34,244 bases of DNA from Silene noctiflora (Eukaryota > Streptophyta > Magnoliopsida > Caryophyllales > Caryophyllaceae), in contig VHZZ01003493.1 in the NCBI GenBank assembly GCA_009801015.1, positions 27,299-61,542 of the forward strand, written 5' to 3'. Under the pieces are notes generated by a model. The model worked only from the letters and a program-made list of their open reading frames with translations. It searched no databases and was not told where the DNA came from. Positions 1-13,000 of the stretch are shown in pieces (position 1 is the first letter of the stretch; each line of letters starts with the position of its first letter). Position numbers and translations under genes: made by a program.

Positions 1-121
1 ACATTTAAAATAAATGTGGCGACATATCGTATAAAAGTACAAAAATAATATTTTTATGTATGGATCTTAATAATATATTATATATATAATGTATTGGTTT
101 TAACAAGAAAAATAAAAATAC

Positions 122-147
122 CTTTTGGATGGGGGTTTCTTAGCCAT
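122..147 (-). CDS. Possible first coding exon of a divergent gene
   Basis: On the minus strand an ATG at 147 opens the codons for MAKKPPSK and then AG, followed at once by GTATTT and a T-rich stretch, as in a first exon ending in a splice donor. Upstream on that strand (about 360-150) the sequence is CT-rich like a plant 5' UTR. The rest of the gene would lie outside the window to the left, so the product cannot be named. The frame is open upstream without a nearby in-frame ATG. This could equally be chance. Confidence 0.35.
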
Positions 148-535
148 GTTTTTTTCGTCATTGGTATATCGGTTTTTGGTAGAACAAAAGATGAAGATGG
201 TATATCGATTTTTTCGCCATTTGCATTGATGAAGAGGATGAATTAAGTTTTTTATTTTTATTTTCACAGAGGAAAATTTCCAGAAATGAAGAGGGGGAAA
301 GAGTAAATTTTGGAGGAGAGAAGTAGGAATGACTGAAAATGTAGAGGAAAATGTGAGGTGATTGAGATATGGCGTGCGAAGTACAAAAATTTTGAAAAAA
401 AATTCACGGTTGCACTGTCCTATTTGCATGTCTACTGCCATAAGCTACAGTCTATGTTATTTTTTTATTTATAAACCAGCCCACCCTTTTTATAGGTACT
501 TGACCCATATTGTAAAATGTGATATCAAAATGACT

Positions 536-579
536 CGTCTTATTAATAAGACGGATAGTCCTAGTCTTAAGTAAGACTA
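536..579. repeat. Two adjacent palindromes in the intergenic region
   Basis: CGTCTTATTAATAAGACG (536-553) is a perfect 18-bp palindrome. TAGTCTTA and TAAGACTA (562-569, 572-579) form a second inverted repeat with a 2-bp spacer. Both share GTCTTA. They probably belong to a short dispersed MITE-like repeat rather than to a promoter operator. Confidence 0.6.
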
Positions 580-611
580 ATTGCAAATAATAAACAAACA
601 AGCCACTTGCA

Positions 612-618
612 TATATAT
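612..618 (+). promoter_or_regulatory. Candidate TATA box of PNPase
   Basis: TATATAT lies about 212 bp before the ATG and is the best TATA-like stretch on the + strand between the two divergent starts. The transcription start is not known, and many plant housekeeping genes have no TATA box. Confidence 0.25.
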
Positions 619-773
619 CCGACCCATTTATTTGTAAAGTGGTACTATCCGCTCCGTCTTTAGCTTGTGACGAATAGTTTCCGAATTTGTGATAATTGAA
701 AACTTAGGGTAATCTAAAACCCTGGTGCACCCAAAAACGAAGGCAAAGGAATAGATAAGGCAAGTAAAACCAT

Positions 774-888
774 ATGAATGAAACTCGATTTTGAAACACC
801 ACAAATTATCACAAACTCCATTTTCAAAAATGTTGGCAAGTCCAGTAACTCACTCTTGTTTCCATTCTTTTTCACCATGTTCAAATAA
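774..888 (+). promoter_or_regulatory. Upstream ORFs in the PNPase leader
   Basis: Two upstream ATGs precede the main start. The first, 774-794, is a 6-codon ORF. The second, 778-888, encodes 36 residues in another frame and overlaps the main ATG at 830. If the transcript starts upstream of 774, they could lower translation of PNPase. If it starts downstream, they are irrelevant. Confidence 0.45.
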
Positions 889-1099
889 TTCCAAGCTTCT
901 TCTTTCTCCTTGTGCTTTGTCTCGTTCTAAACCATGCAAGAATTCTTCACTTGGTGTATTTTTCCGAAGAAATTGTGGTGTCAAAAGGTTTCGTTTTAGT
1001 GCTCTGAGTGGCGGTATTCATGTCCCTGAAGCAGTTGTTGATCCTTCCCATGGCGGCCCACTTCCTTTTTCTGTTAAAATTCCCGTTGGAGATAGACAT
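830..1099 (+). CDS. PNP1: PNPase exon 1: start codon and transit peptide
   Basis: Encodes residues 1-90 and ends in phase 0 before GTAAGT. The ATG at 830 is the first in-frame ATG and has an A at -3. The frame is open further upstream, but only through a non-ATG codon at 791. The first 55 or so residues are rich in Ser, Cys and basic residues and have no acidic residues, as expected of a plastid transit peptide. Residues from about 68 ([14 protein letters not shown]) begin RNase PH core 1. Confidence 0.9.
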
Positions 1100-4000
1100 G
1101 TAAGTATTTAAGTGCTTGTTTTGCTTCTATTCCACTTTTGGTGATTATTTGATGCAATTCTTGATATAATTTTCATTTCGGGTTTTTAGAAACAATGTTG
1201 TTACACGGTTAAGGTAACAAGTCTGTATATACATTCGGGAGCCATTGAGACATTGGGGTAATGTTATCGGAAAGCTATTCGGAGATTTGTTTACTTCCAA
1301 TGCCTATTTGGTTAGTTTGGTTGTGGCTGGTCAAATTCGCAGCGTTTCCCCCCTATTTTCTAAAACAACTAGCTTTCCTAAGACGGAGGTATCCCTCTTA
1401 ATGATAGAACGGGTTAGATATGTACTACTAGAGTGAGTACTAGGTACATAGTACACTGCTGGTCGTATGTTACTGTGGAATAGTAGTCATGATAGGCTAA
1501 ACTTGATTCATACTTGGTAATGTATTGCAACTCAAGGCTAAGTTCGATTTTATGACCCAGATTTCAAATGCGGGCCAATATAGCTACACCAGATGAAGTA
1601 CATTGTTAGCTTGTTTCACTATGCATCGACTGGGAGGTCACTCCTTCTTTACTTGTAACATTGTAGTGAATAACTGAACAGGTTTACAATAGCTAAAACC
1701 CGCAAATGACGCTGTTGGTTGGAGGAATTACAAGTTTGGCTCAAGTACGGAGTAGGTTCTGTTAATAGACATCTTTAGTGCTAGGCAGTTTAAGTTATAG
1801 ATATTGTTCAAGGAAAAATGCTGATGAATGATATGATTGGAATATGAAGCGGATTTCATCAAAATAGTCCAACTTCTGCATTTCAATACCTTATACTTAC
1901 ATCACTTTCTAAGTATTTGGCTTAAAATTAAGTGTCCAACTGTCATGTGGCTCAAGGTACTGCAACCTTAAACTCACTTCTGAGATCGATTTGCTGCACA
2001 TTTACAAATTTTGTCATCATACACGAATTTTGTTTTACAGTTTAATTTTATACAATAACAATAACATTTCCTCGTGTCTCTATTAAGGCTCTTTTGCTAT
2101 TGGGAGAATAAAGTAGTTAAATGTGCACGACCTTAACTAACATTTTCAAGTATATCCTTCATATTACTAATTAATGCATCTTCCATTTCTCTTTCCTATT
2201 GTCTTCGTTTGACTTTGATAGTTAAGTTGATTTTAACATTGACAAATATTCTTTGACAATATAAAATTGTTGCAATATCATGATAAAACGAAAATAGCTC
2301 TTTTACATCATTTTGCTACTAATATTTGGTGAACTAATGTTCAAAGTTCACATCGATCGACCGCCAAAATCAAACAGAAACTTTATAATTGGGACGGAAG
2401 TAGTGCTATAGTAACCTTGCCTTATTTTTGTTTTTTAAATCCCCTCCATGTATGGCTGTCATGTTTGTTGTTCTTCTTTTCTACAAGCGTGCCTTACAAC
2501 AGCAAAGGTGGAAGCTTGCTATAGGAACTGGATTAAGAATGTACCTAATAGTATTTTAGAAGAATACCATGAGAAAAGATTGCAAACTTTGTTGGTTGAC
2601 CAGTTGTTTGGAGCCAAATGTATAGTTTATGATACTCATTTGTATTCTGGATAGTAGACTCCTTGATTTAGATTTTCTGTATTTACTCAAATTTTTAGCT
2701 TAATGAGGGAGAATGCTTTGACCATTTGTAGTTTGATGCAAATTTGACAGATCTTGGTCGAAACAGGTCATATTGGCAGACAAGCTAGTGCCTCTGTTAC
2801 AGTGACTGATGGTGAAACTGTAAGTCCTAATGCCTCTTGTTCTTGTAGCTGCGTTTTTCAAGTATCTTGTAGCTGCATTTGTCAGTTATGTTTGCACTAG
2901 CAGGTTCTTTAATGTTATAGGTGCTTACCTGTTCTCTTAAGTATAAAATTAATTTGCTATTATCTTAATGCTTATGATCTGTTTAATTTCCTGGATGCTT
3001 AACTGGTTTCCGTAATATTTGTTTTATTGCGCTTGTAGCTGATTCTGGGGTTTTCTACTAAAGTTACTGTTTGTACGTGTAGATTGTTTATACAACTGTT
3101 TGCTTGGCTGATATTCCTAGTGAGCCGTCTGACTTCTTTCCTCTTTCTGTACATTATCAAGAGCGGTTCTCAGCAGCAGGTCGGACTAGGTATAGTTATT
3201 TGTTTCGGCTTCAGCCTGTAATCCAAAGTTAATCTTTTTATTAGTTGGTTATAATGGTTCTTGGTGCTGTGTTCAGGCTGTTTTGGACAATTCTCATTAA
3301 AATTGCACTTCCTCTATTTCATAATGTTCTTTTCATTTGACTTTACAAGGTCCCTAAGATGACCTTTGACCATATCTTTTTGCATTTACATAATGTATTT
3401 ATTTTCATCGAAAATATAATTTTGTGACTTTTTGATAATAACTGTAAAAGTTTTACTAATTTTAGTACGCAAATCTTGGGAAAAACATTATGTAACAGAG
3501 GAAATATTTGCAAGTCTTGGGTAGTCATAATATGCAGAATCTAATTTGTCAGTCTTTGAGAGGCCCCTCAAAGTTTCAAATGAGCTGAGTGATCTATATC
3601 TAGCTGTGTCACTCTGACCCGGCTCCAAATGTCTGAAATTTGCGGAGTATTGGATACAGCTATTTTCAGCAAAGTTTTTAATTTTTTGGTCTAAAATGAA
3701 GTGTCGAAGTGTCATGTCTTGTCGGACACGTGGCACGCAACCAAAGTGAAGTGTTGGAGTAACATTTGGTATTTGTTTTCTTCAAGTGGTAAAAGTATCT
3801 TTTGAAGGACTATATAAAAATGTTATTGTCATCTGGTGTAGTATATATGCTGTGACTTATCTAGTCTTGGTTTATAACTATATATCTTTGCTAGCAGTGG
3901 TGGATTTTTCAAGCGTGAAGGAAGGACAAAAGATCATGAGGTACAACACTCGAGTCTCTGCCTTTTGATCATTGAATTCCCATGCCAAATAATGCAACCT

Positions 4001-7000
4001 CTTGGTTACTTTGCCTATTTATATTGTGTTATGCTTTATGGCGTTGGACTCCAGGTCCTATAATTTGGCATTGGACTTTTTAATGGAAAGGTTTGGGGGC
4101 ATGGTTACATGCATTGTAAGTTAGAATATACATAGACAAGGGCTCTTTGGCCTTCGTTGTGGTGATTGAGAGAAGTGGTTTTCTTTTAACATGTATCACT
4201 GTATAAATCATTCTCAATCTTGTAGAATATATGATGACGCTGTTGGGACTTTGAGAATACATGGCTAACTTAGCTTGTTTGAATGTAGTGTCTTTTCCTT
4301 CAATCTTAATTGACTAGCAGTATGCCTTCTGCTCTATTGTTTCTATTTCAGATTTTGTTCCAAGATTTTTTTAGTTTGTCTAGTTTACATATACAATTCC
4401 CCAGTCCTGAATGTTGCAGAATTAGGAAACATGACCTTTCGTCTCTATTTATTTTCTTTCCCCATTCATTTTTGGCAATTAGGTACTCACAATTAACTCT
4501 TTTTTTTTTTTTTTTCCCAGGTTTTGATCTGTAGATTAATTGATAGGCCTCTACGAACCACTATGCTCAAGGGCTTCTACCATGAAACTCAGATCTTGTC
4601 TTGGGTATGCACTCCTTTGGTAATAGAGATGATTACTTTCCAACAAGTTAATAACATATGGGCTACAGCTCTGTCGTTCAAGAGTGATCAAGCGAGTCCT
4701 TTGTCAAATAATTCATTTTTTCTTTTATGTGAACAACTATATAAGAGCACACATGTATTGAGTAATTGCTCACATAAGGAGGCAAATAGTGTACGTATAG
4801 AAGTCCTTGTTGAAATCTATTTAGACTGTACTGATAGGGTTTCTTTTTTTGGCTGTACTGATGTTCATAGTTATGTATTGGAAGAGTATTCAAATTCTTG
4901 AGAACATACAGCTTGATAAAAGTAGTTAATTTGAAATCCTTAACTTTTGGTAGTTCACTAGTTTGCTTCGGTTCATGTTCTAAGTGGTTTATATTTTTCA
5001 TGTGTTTATGCCAATTATATTCCGAAATCTAATTGCTAAATATGATTCTGTCAAGGTTTTGAGTTATGATGGGCAACATTTTCCAGATTCTTTGGCAGTG
5101 ACAGCGGCAGGAATAGCAGTGTATGTATAGTTCTTCTTTATCTTGGAACCATACAATGATGAGTTCTCCAGAGTTGTTGGATGCATTATTGAAATTTTAG
5201 ATCATTGTTAATTCCTCGCTATGCAGAGCTTTGTCAGAATTACCACATACGAAGCCCATTGCTGGTGTTCGTGTTGGTTTAATAAATGGGAATTTTGTTG
5301 TGAACCCTACAACCAAAGAGATGGAAGAATCAGAGTTGGACCTGGTACTAGCTGGCACTGACAGTGCTATATTGATGATAGAGGTTTGTATTGCATCGCT
5401 TTATTAACTGTACAACTTTGACTGTTCTCGCTATGTTGCTATACTTTCAAAATAGTGAGTTTTTAGTTGTTGTGATTTAAAAAAATTCCCTTCATTAAAT
5501 GCTGCAGGGTTATTGCAATTTTCTGCCGGAGGAGAAGTTGCTAGAAGCTGTAGAATTTGGACAGGTAGAATTTCTTCTTTTTAGCCTCCACCTTTTATTA
5601 TTAAATTTGAATTGCCTATTGTTTACTTCTGTACAAAAAATTTAGAATGCAGTGAGGGCGATTTGCAAGGAAGTGGAGGCTTTGGTGAAAAAGTGCGGTA
5701 AACCTAAAATGGTTGATGCAATAAAATTGCCGCCCCAAAAGCTCTATAGGCATGTTGAGGTATGTGGGGTTAAAACAAATATGTGTTTTAGTCGAATGTC
5801 AATATTATGCGTTATCAAGTGGCATCTTCTTTATTGCTTGTTGATGTATTTTAGAGGCTAATTGATGGGGTTTATGGGGAGTTAGTGCTGTATATGTCAT
5901 ATTAAAGTAGAGTCTTCAAGGGGATGATATGTCAGCTGATGCGTTATTTTAATTCTGTCCTTGGATTCTTTTCCTTTGGTAACTTTTTCTATCTTAGTTT
6001 GAATTGTACTGTTCTTATCACTGTACGAAATTTCCATCGAACTGCAAAGTGAAATGTCTTCCCAGCTATCCGCGAAAAAGAAGGATGATTAGTCTAAGAT
6101 GACTCTTTAGCCCCATGTGACATATAACCACTGTTATTATTAAAAGACAATCTAAGGCATTAAACATTAAGCTTGTAGCTTTCTTAATAACTAGATCAAC
6201 TTCTTTGCTTGTATACAATCTGATAGAGACATCTTCATTGAAAAGTCTTCATTTGTTAATCTGGTGGTTGGAACTTGGAATTTCCTAGAAGAGATTGTAT
6301 GGGAAACTCAGCGGGCAGCTCTGGCATTTGTCACCTTTTCCCTTGTGATTTGTAAGTAGTAATCTTCCACTGCTAAAAAGCAACCTTCAAAATTTATTGG
6401 AACTAGTTTACACGTACTCCCTCTGTTTCGACTTATAATCCAGTTTCTTTTTCTTATCTCAAGTCCCAATAAAAGAAAGTCGGGCATCTCATAGTTTGAA
6501 ACAAACAATAATAGCTAAAGCTTCATATGTTTTGAGATGGAGGGTATTCTGTATAGTTGTATGTACTTGGTACAAAAACTAATACGAGGTATAAGGTAGT
6601 GTAATGAATGTTATGTTTTCTAATAATATGGAATATGTCCAGTGTATAGTTCTTTCCTTTGCTGTCATTTTCTTTATTGCTTATTCTCTTGAGTCTTGAA
6701 TTACATTACTATATCATCTAGGGATCTTTTGAATTACTGATAGCCTGATATAGTAGAAGTCTCTTCGCTGGGTTAGGTGGTAAATGCAATAATGTTTGTT
6801 TATCTTACAATATTTGATGAAAATAGCTAGGAGCTCTTCTTCTTGACCCGTTCGCTTCCTTTTCCTGATTGCAGGAAATTGCAGGAGATGAATTAGTTCA
6901 TGCACTACAAGTAAAGAACAAAATACCTAGAAGGAAGGCACTTGCATCATTGGAAGATAAAGTTGTGGATATTCTTTCTCAGAAGGGCTATGTTGGAAAG

Positions 7001-10000
7001 GGTGACGCTACTGTAACTTCCGAGACTCCACCAGATTTGTTTGTAGAAGATGATGAGGATGAGGAAGTGGTTGTTGATGGTGAAGTTGATGAAGGTGATG
7101 TTCACATAAAGCCAACTTCAAGAACTTCTATTCCCATGGTAAAACCTAGCTATTCTTTTCGTGCACTTGATAATTCTTAATTCATGAATGAAGTTTGTCC
7201 ACATTTATTACTTAATGCTTATATGCTCATCCCCTCATCCATATATCTCAGAATTCTGGGATGTGAGGATTTTTATTTTGATAGTTAATTTTTAAATCTA
7301 TTTTGGGAATAGGTAAATTTGACTAATATAGAGCCCAACTCGGGGTCTTTTTAGTCATTATTAGTTGGTTTACTGAAATTCTTCCAAGTTTTGGTTATGA
7401 TCATATTTCACCCATTTTTGTTTGCCTTCAGTCAGATAAGCCTAGTATTAGAATTATTGACTGGCTGCAACAGAGCTAGACCTTTTTTTGGCTGCTTCCT
7501 CAATAGAGATACCTCACTTCTTTTTTCAATGTGTTCTTAAATCCCTTTCACATAAATGATGAAGTATATGTCTCCAGCTAGAAGACTTGTTATTTTCCTT
7601 TAATGTTGTTGAATACTTGAATCTTATAGTTTTGCCGATAAGATATGTTTGCTTGTTACGCATATATTTCGTTTGATTATTTCTCTTAACTCAGCCTTTT
7701 CATTTAATGTTCTCAAGTACCTTTCACATAAGATACTGAAGTATATTTCTCCGGCTAGAAGACTTATTATTTTCCTTCAAAGTTATTGAACCTTATAGTT
7801 TTGTCGATAAGATATGTTTGCTTGTTATGCATATATTTCGTTTGGCCTATTATTTCCCTCAACCCAACGATTTCGTTGGCGTTGTATTCCTGCTTGTAAG
7901 AGTAAGATAAAGGCTTACGGAATTATTAACCCTTGTTTGGAATTCTAAGGCCTCACCAGAAGCTTGCCTTTTTATGCGGGTGGTTGGGTATATGAAAAAT
8001 CTTACTAAAAAGTTTACTATTTCCAGCTGAACTTTATTGTCCCCATTTGACTTTTGTGATCAATTATGTCAACTTTGACCATAAGTTTTATTCAAATATA
8101 TGTAGAGATAAAGGGCTTGTTTGGATTGGTAGATTTAGAAGGAGGGGGAGGGGAGAAATACAAAATCCCTGGTTTGGTAGAAAATAGTCTATACGGGAAA
8201 TGGATGGATCTATTTTCCCTCCTCCAAGGCATATTTAAATCCTCCCAACGATGGAATGATTTGGGGAAAAGCTCCTTGCTCCATTCCCCCTCCCCTTCCC
8301 TCCCCATCCATCCCCCTCCGCTCCATCTCCCTCCTATTTTTTTTAATCGAAGCACACCTAAAATGTATAACTTTTCAAGTTTGATCACTTTAAATAAACG
8401 GAAAATTCACGTGGTACCCTTAAACTTTGCCATTTTGCACGTGGTGCCCAACTTTTTAAGTTTGTGCACATAATATCCTTGAAATTTGATTTTCAAGCAC
8501 AACATGCCCTTTTTATCGTTTTTAAAATTTTCAATTGAGCATAAATCATAGACCAGAAATCGGAATTGACTAATTTTTTTATTCAAATTGATTACCTCTT
8601 CGAGATCTATAAGTTGATAAAACGAAAATGGTCAATCGGAAATTTAAGATCGAAGATATGGTTGATTTGAGATTTTCGAGATCTATAGTTTGACCTGCTC
8701 AATCACATAATAAATGGGATACATGGAGTAACATATTAAAACATTGCCAATCGCTAGTCTTTGCTGTGTTGTCCTAGTTATGTCTATGTAATCTTTCTGT
8801 CTCTGTTTGGTGTGTGCTGGGTTCAACCGTTTTTTATGAATGTGATTGTGGATTTGGAAAAGAAGGATGAATAAATTTTAGATCAGTAAAGCTTGGATGA
8901 TGGTTCCTTCGGTATAATATTAACTAACGGTTCCTTTGGATATTAGATGGCGTGTTTGTAAATAGTGGGATTTCCGTATATTCGAGGGCGAGTGTTCTTA
9001 TCCGGAAGTTAAAATCTTTCTTTTTGAGATTCTTGTGCAATCGGAGTCCAGCTGCTTGTGATTTTTCCAAAGCAACATTTATGCATGATAGTTAGGTTTG
9101 ATTTTTTTGTTTCTATCCTTGTTTTGTTAACTGACCTTTATTCTTCTTTTGTTTAATGAGTGTCATACTGTCAGCCCCTTGGTACTATTCTATGTACTCA
9201 CTCGAGTACTTCCAAATAAAGTAGACTTTGATTGTTGCAACTTAATTCTAACTGCATTGAAAATCTGTTATCCACATTGCTTGTGTATCTTATTTGACAA
9301 GTCTGTAATGCTCACTATATTTTATGTTCTCATTGTAGTTGCTACCTGATAATGCTAGAAACATGATAGTTAATGTAAAAGTTGCTTTGGCAGTTGTTCT
9401 CTGAAGTTGATGTAAAGCTGGTTTTCAAAGAGATCACATCCAAGTACCTTAGAAGACGTATCGTAGAGGTATGACCGCTTCATTAAAGTTTTCTCTCTTC
9501 ATTATCTTAACTGTTGTGGGTTTATAAATCGTGAGTAAACAAGGTAGATTATATTTCTCCCTTCATTATCTGAAGTTTTCCTTCTTTTTGGTTTATTGTT
9601 TTCTTAATCTGAAAAATGATGAAACGTTTGCATAATGTTAGCGACTTGTAGTGGATGTGGCAACATGATAGTATGCATCACATTGGGCCGCAGACTGTTA
9701 TGCAGTGACAAGCTTTTGTATATTTATATCATTATTATAGTACTAGTATGGATCCTGCGCATGCATGCGCGGTATTTATAGATCCTTTATTTTGTAGTGT
9801 ATTATTTATAGATTTTAAATTGACAAATCATTAATTTTTCATATTTTAAGATGAGAATAAAAAAATTAAATGGAAAACTAATCAAAAGAATGGAATAAAG
9901 TCATGAGATGTGTATTTTAATGAATATTGTTACCATAAAACTAATGATTTCAATTTATAAATTTTCTTAAATAAGTTTAATGACTTTTTTTGTCCTGAAA

Positions 10001-13000
10001 TTAAATAATTTCAGTTCATAATTTTTTTTTATACAAATTAATTACGTGTTACGTTTTTTTATGTGAAACTAATAATATCAGTTATGGGTTTTTCATATTC
10101 GAGTTCTTAGATTTATACCAGTTTTGTTTTATTTTAGTTAAATGATTATATAATTTAGTTCAAAATATTATAGTAATTAAAAGTGTAGGGTGCTGTTCAC
10201 AGTACACATTTTACTCATCATAGTACAATGTTGATATTTATACCCCTCGCATTTCCCATTTTTCCTCTCTAATTTCTCTCTAATATATTCTCTCTAATTT
10301 CACACATCTATTATCCTCGAGTTTCACATCACCCTATGTCCATCTACTATTATTGTCGTCGGGGGAGGAGGTTGTCGCCGGTGGTGGACTGCAGTGGTGG
10401 GCGGGTTAGGGTGGTGGCATGGTGTTAGGGGGTCAAGTGGTAAAGGAGAAATACACTATTGTGTACTGCAATAGTACAATACTATTGCGTTCTACAATAC
10501 TATACTACTCACAATATTAGATTTGCGCTGTAATACATTGCAAGATTTGCACTACTACATTGAAAAGTCTAACCATTACATACGTACACGTAGTGCACCA
10601 ATCCCTCCCGCACATGGCTCCGTCGATCGGCCACCAACGACCACCTATGTCGCCTTCTAGCCGGCAGCGCTGCCCATGTCGCCGGAGAAATTTAAGTACA
10701 CCGATATCCCCACAACCCCACACCAATTAACCAATTAAGTAACTTTAACCTAAACCCTAACTAAAAAACGATACAAAATTATTACAAAGAGTCAATTTGA
10801 TTATTAATAATGGATTAATGTATATAATATCTGCTATATTCTTGAATAATCATTCATACTTGAAGAGTTTGAAGAATGTTGAAGGAGATTAAGGATTCAA
10901 TATAAGAGAGATGGTAGAGAGAATTGTTTGATGTGTTTTTAGTGGAGGGCAAACAAATGGAAAGTTTAGTGCAAAAAGCACTATAAATCTGTAATGAGTA
11001 AAATGTGTACCGCAAAAATAAATTACGAAAGTTTAAATCTTAATTAAAAGATAATAATTTAAAAAAAATAATGTATTGTTTCCTTTAATCAGATTTCTTT
11101 TGGAGGAAATTTTTTTGAGAAGTTTATTCTCTTAGTATATAGGAGATTCAATAGTCTTGATGTGGCAATATTGTGTGCCGTGGAACATAATCAGCAAGAA
11201 GGTGTCATGGGTATGAACAGGAAACCTAAGACCAAGAAATGATAACTATGGGTATATTGAGGCGCTGCTATGAAAGGGGATATCTCATCTAGCTGATTTG
11301 TAGTTTTACAATTAACTCGTTGCTTTAAAACTTTAGACATTAGCAATGTTATATCTGTGTTCTACTTCTACATGAATCTCCGATGCTCAATTAGGTTTCC
11401 TGTTTCCAGGGAGGACGAAGAAGTGATGGGAGAACTCCAGATGGAATACGTCCTATAAATTCTAGATGCGGATTACTTCCTAGAGCCCATGGAAGTGCTC
11501 TTTTCACTCGTGGAGAGACACAGGTTTGCTTGTTTATTTGAAGCATTGTTTTCTGATCAACATTAGTGACACGGCATTATTCCCTCCAACATTTGGAAGA
11601 TTTGGAGGGAAAACTTATATCCTCTTCCCTTCCATCCCCTCCTCTCTTTGTATCAAAACACACTCTAAGTGTCGTCTTTTGTTATTGTCTCAAGTAATAC
11701 TGATGTGCATTTATTACTCTTAACTGCTTGGTTTTACAGTCTCTGGCAGTTGTTACTCTTGGAGACAATCAGATGGCTCAAAGAATAGACAACCTTGAGG
11801 GAGACGGTGACTTTAAAAGGTTTTACCTGCAGGTAAATCCATTTCGAAACCATCCCTATATATAAAATTTTCAAAGTTCCTAGGATCAATGTTTTACCTG
11901 TCAGTGGCAGAGTACTCTCCTTGGCCTTTGCCTGCACGGCTGCGCCTGATAGAATGTACCATATCTGTTTTTTTTGGCAAGGATATTAAGTACTCTTTAT
12001 CTCATAAATCGATAGCCATACGACATCTACAATGACGATAATCCTTAGAAGAAAACAGAAGTAAAGGTACAATTCTAATTAATACTACCAAACAACTAAA
12101 TAAAAGTGTACTGGAGGAGTTAGTCTAATCAGAATGCATAACTTAAGGCAGAAGCAAGCTTTTGTAAGTGTATTTTCCCTCTTAGTATGCCTTTCCAAAG
12201 CTGCTCTCTTAATAGGCCTTTTGGGTGAAAATTGCTTGGAAATCCGTCTTATTTTTTTCCCAGTATAAGAAGCTCTTGTTATTTCTAATAAGGTGCTCCG
12301 AAAGAGTTGGGATAAGACCGCGGCTTGAGTTTTACAAAAGCCCGGGCAAATAAAATTTTCCACGTGCTAAATCAGTAATTTATTACTTCAACTAATGTGA
12401 ATCAGTTTTTTTTTGGCAGTTTCCCGTTACAGTCTACCATGGTTTGTTATATATAGATTGTATCTTGGATAATAACTACTCCGTATTTGACTTGTTATAT
12501 ATGAAGTATTTTGTTTCCTACCTTGTTATGAGTGTCTGTAGATGCTCAGACAGTAATGTCTCAAACTAACAATTATACTTTTTAAACACGCTCAATCTCT
12601 TTGTAGCCTGGTATAAATGTGATGCTGAAAGTATAGTGATGAATTTTTAAATTGCAGTACTCATTTCCGCCTTCATGTGTTGGAGAAGTCGGACGGGTAG
12701 GTGCCCCGAGTAGAAGAGAAATTGGCCATGGCATGCTTGCAGAAAGAGCTCTTGAACCCATTCTACCGTTAGAAAAGGAATTCCCATATACAATACGTGT
12801 TGAGAGTAACATCACCGAAAGTAATGGCTCTTCAAGGTTGATTCCATCTTCAGTTATTTTTAACCACAATGGATAGCTCAACTTTACGTAACTAAATATT
12901 GATTTGGTTTTGCATATAATTTGTGATAGTTTGTGACAATGGTAATGTGATCCAAAACCATGACATTAGTGCTAAAGAGAGATCCTAAAATGTTTTTTTT

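Noticed and set aside
791-829. N-terminal extension of PNPase from a TTG codon at 791
   Set aside because: The first in-frame ATG is at 830, with a good -3 base, and it gives a normal transit peptide; plant initiation at TTG is rare.
8066-8473. Open frames of 135 and 98 codons on both strands in intron 10
   Set aside because: Both overlap the same MITE-like C-rich and G-rich blocks and have no domain or homology that I can recognise.
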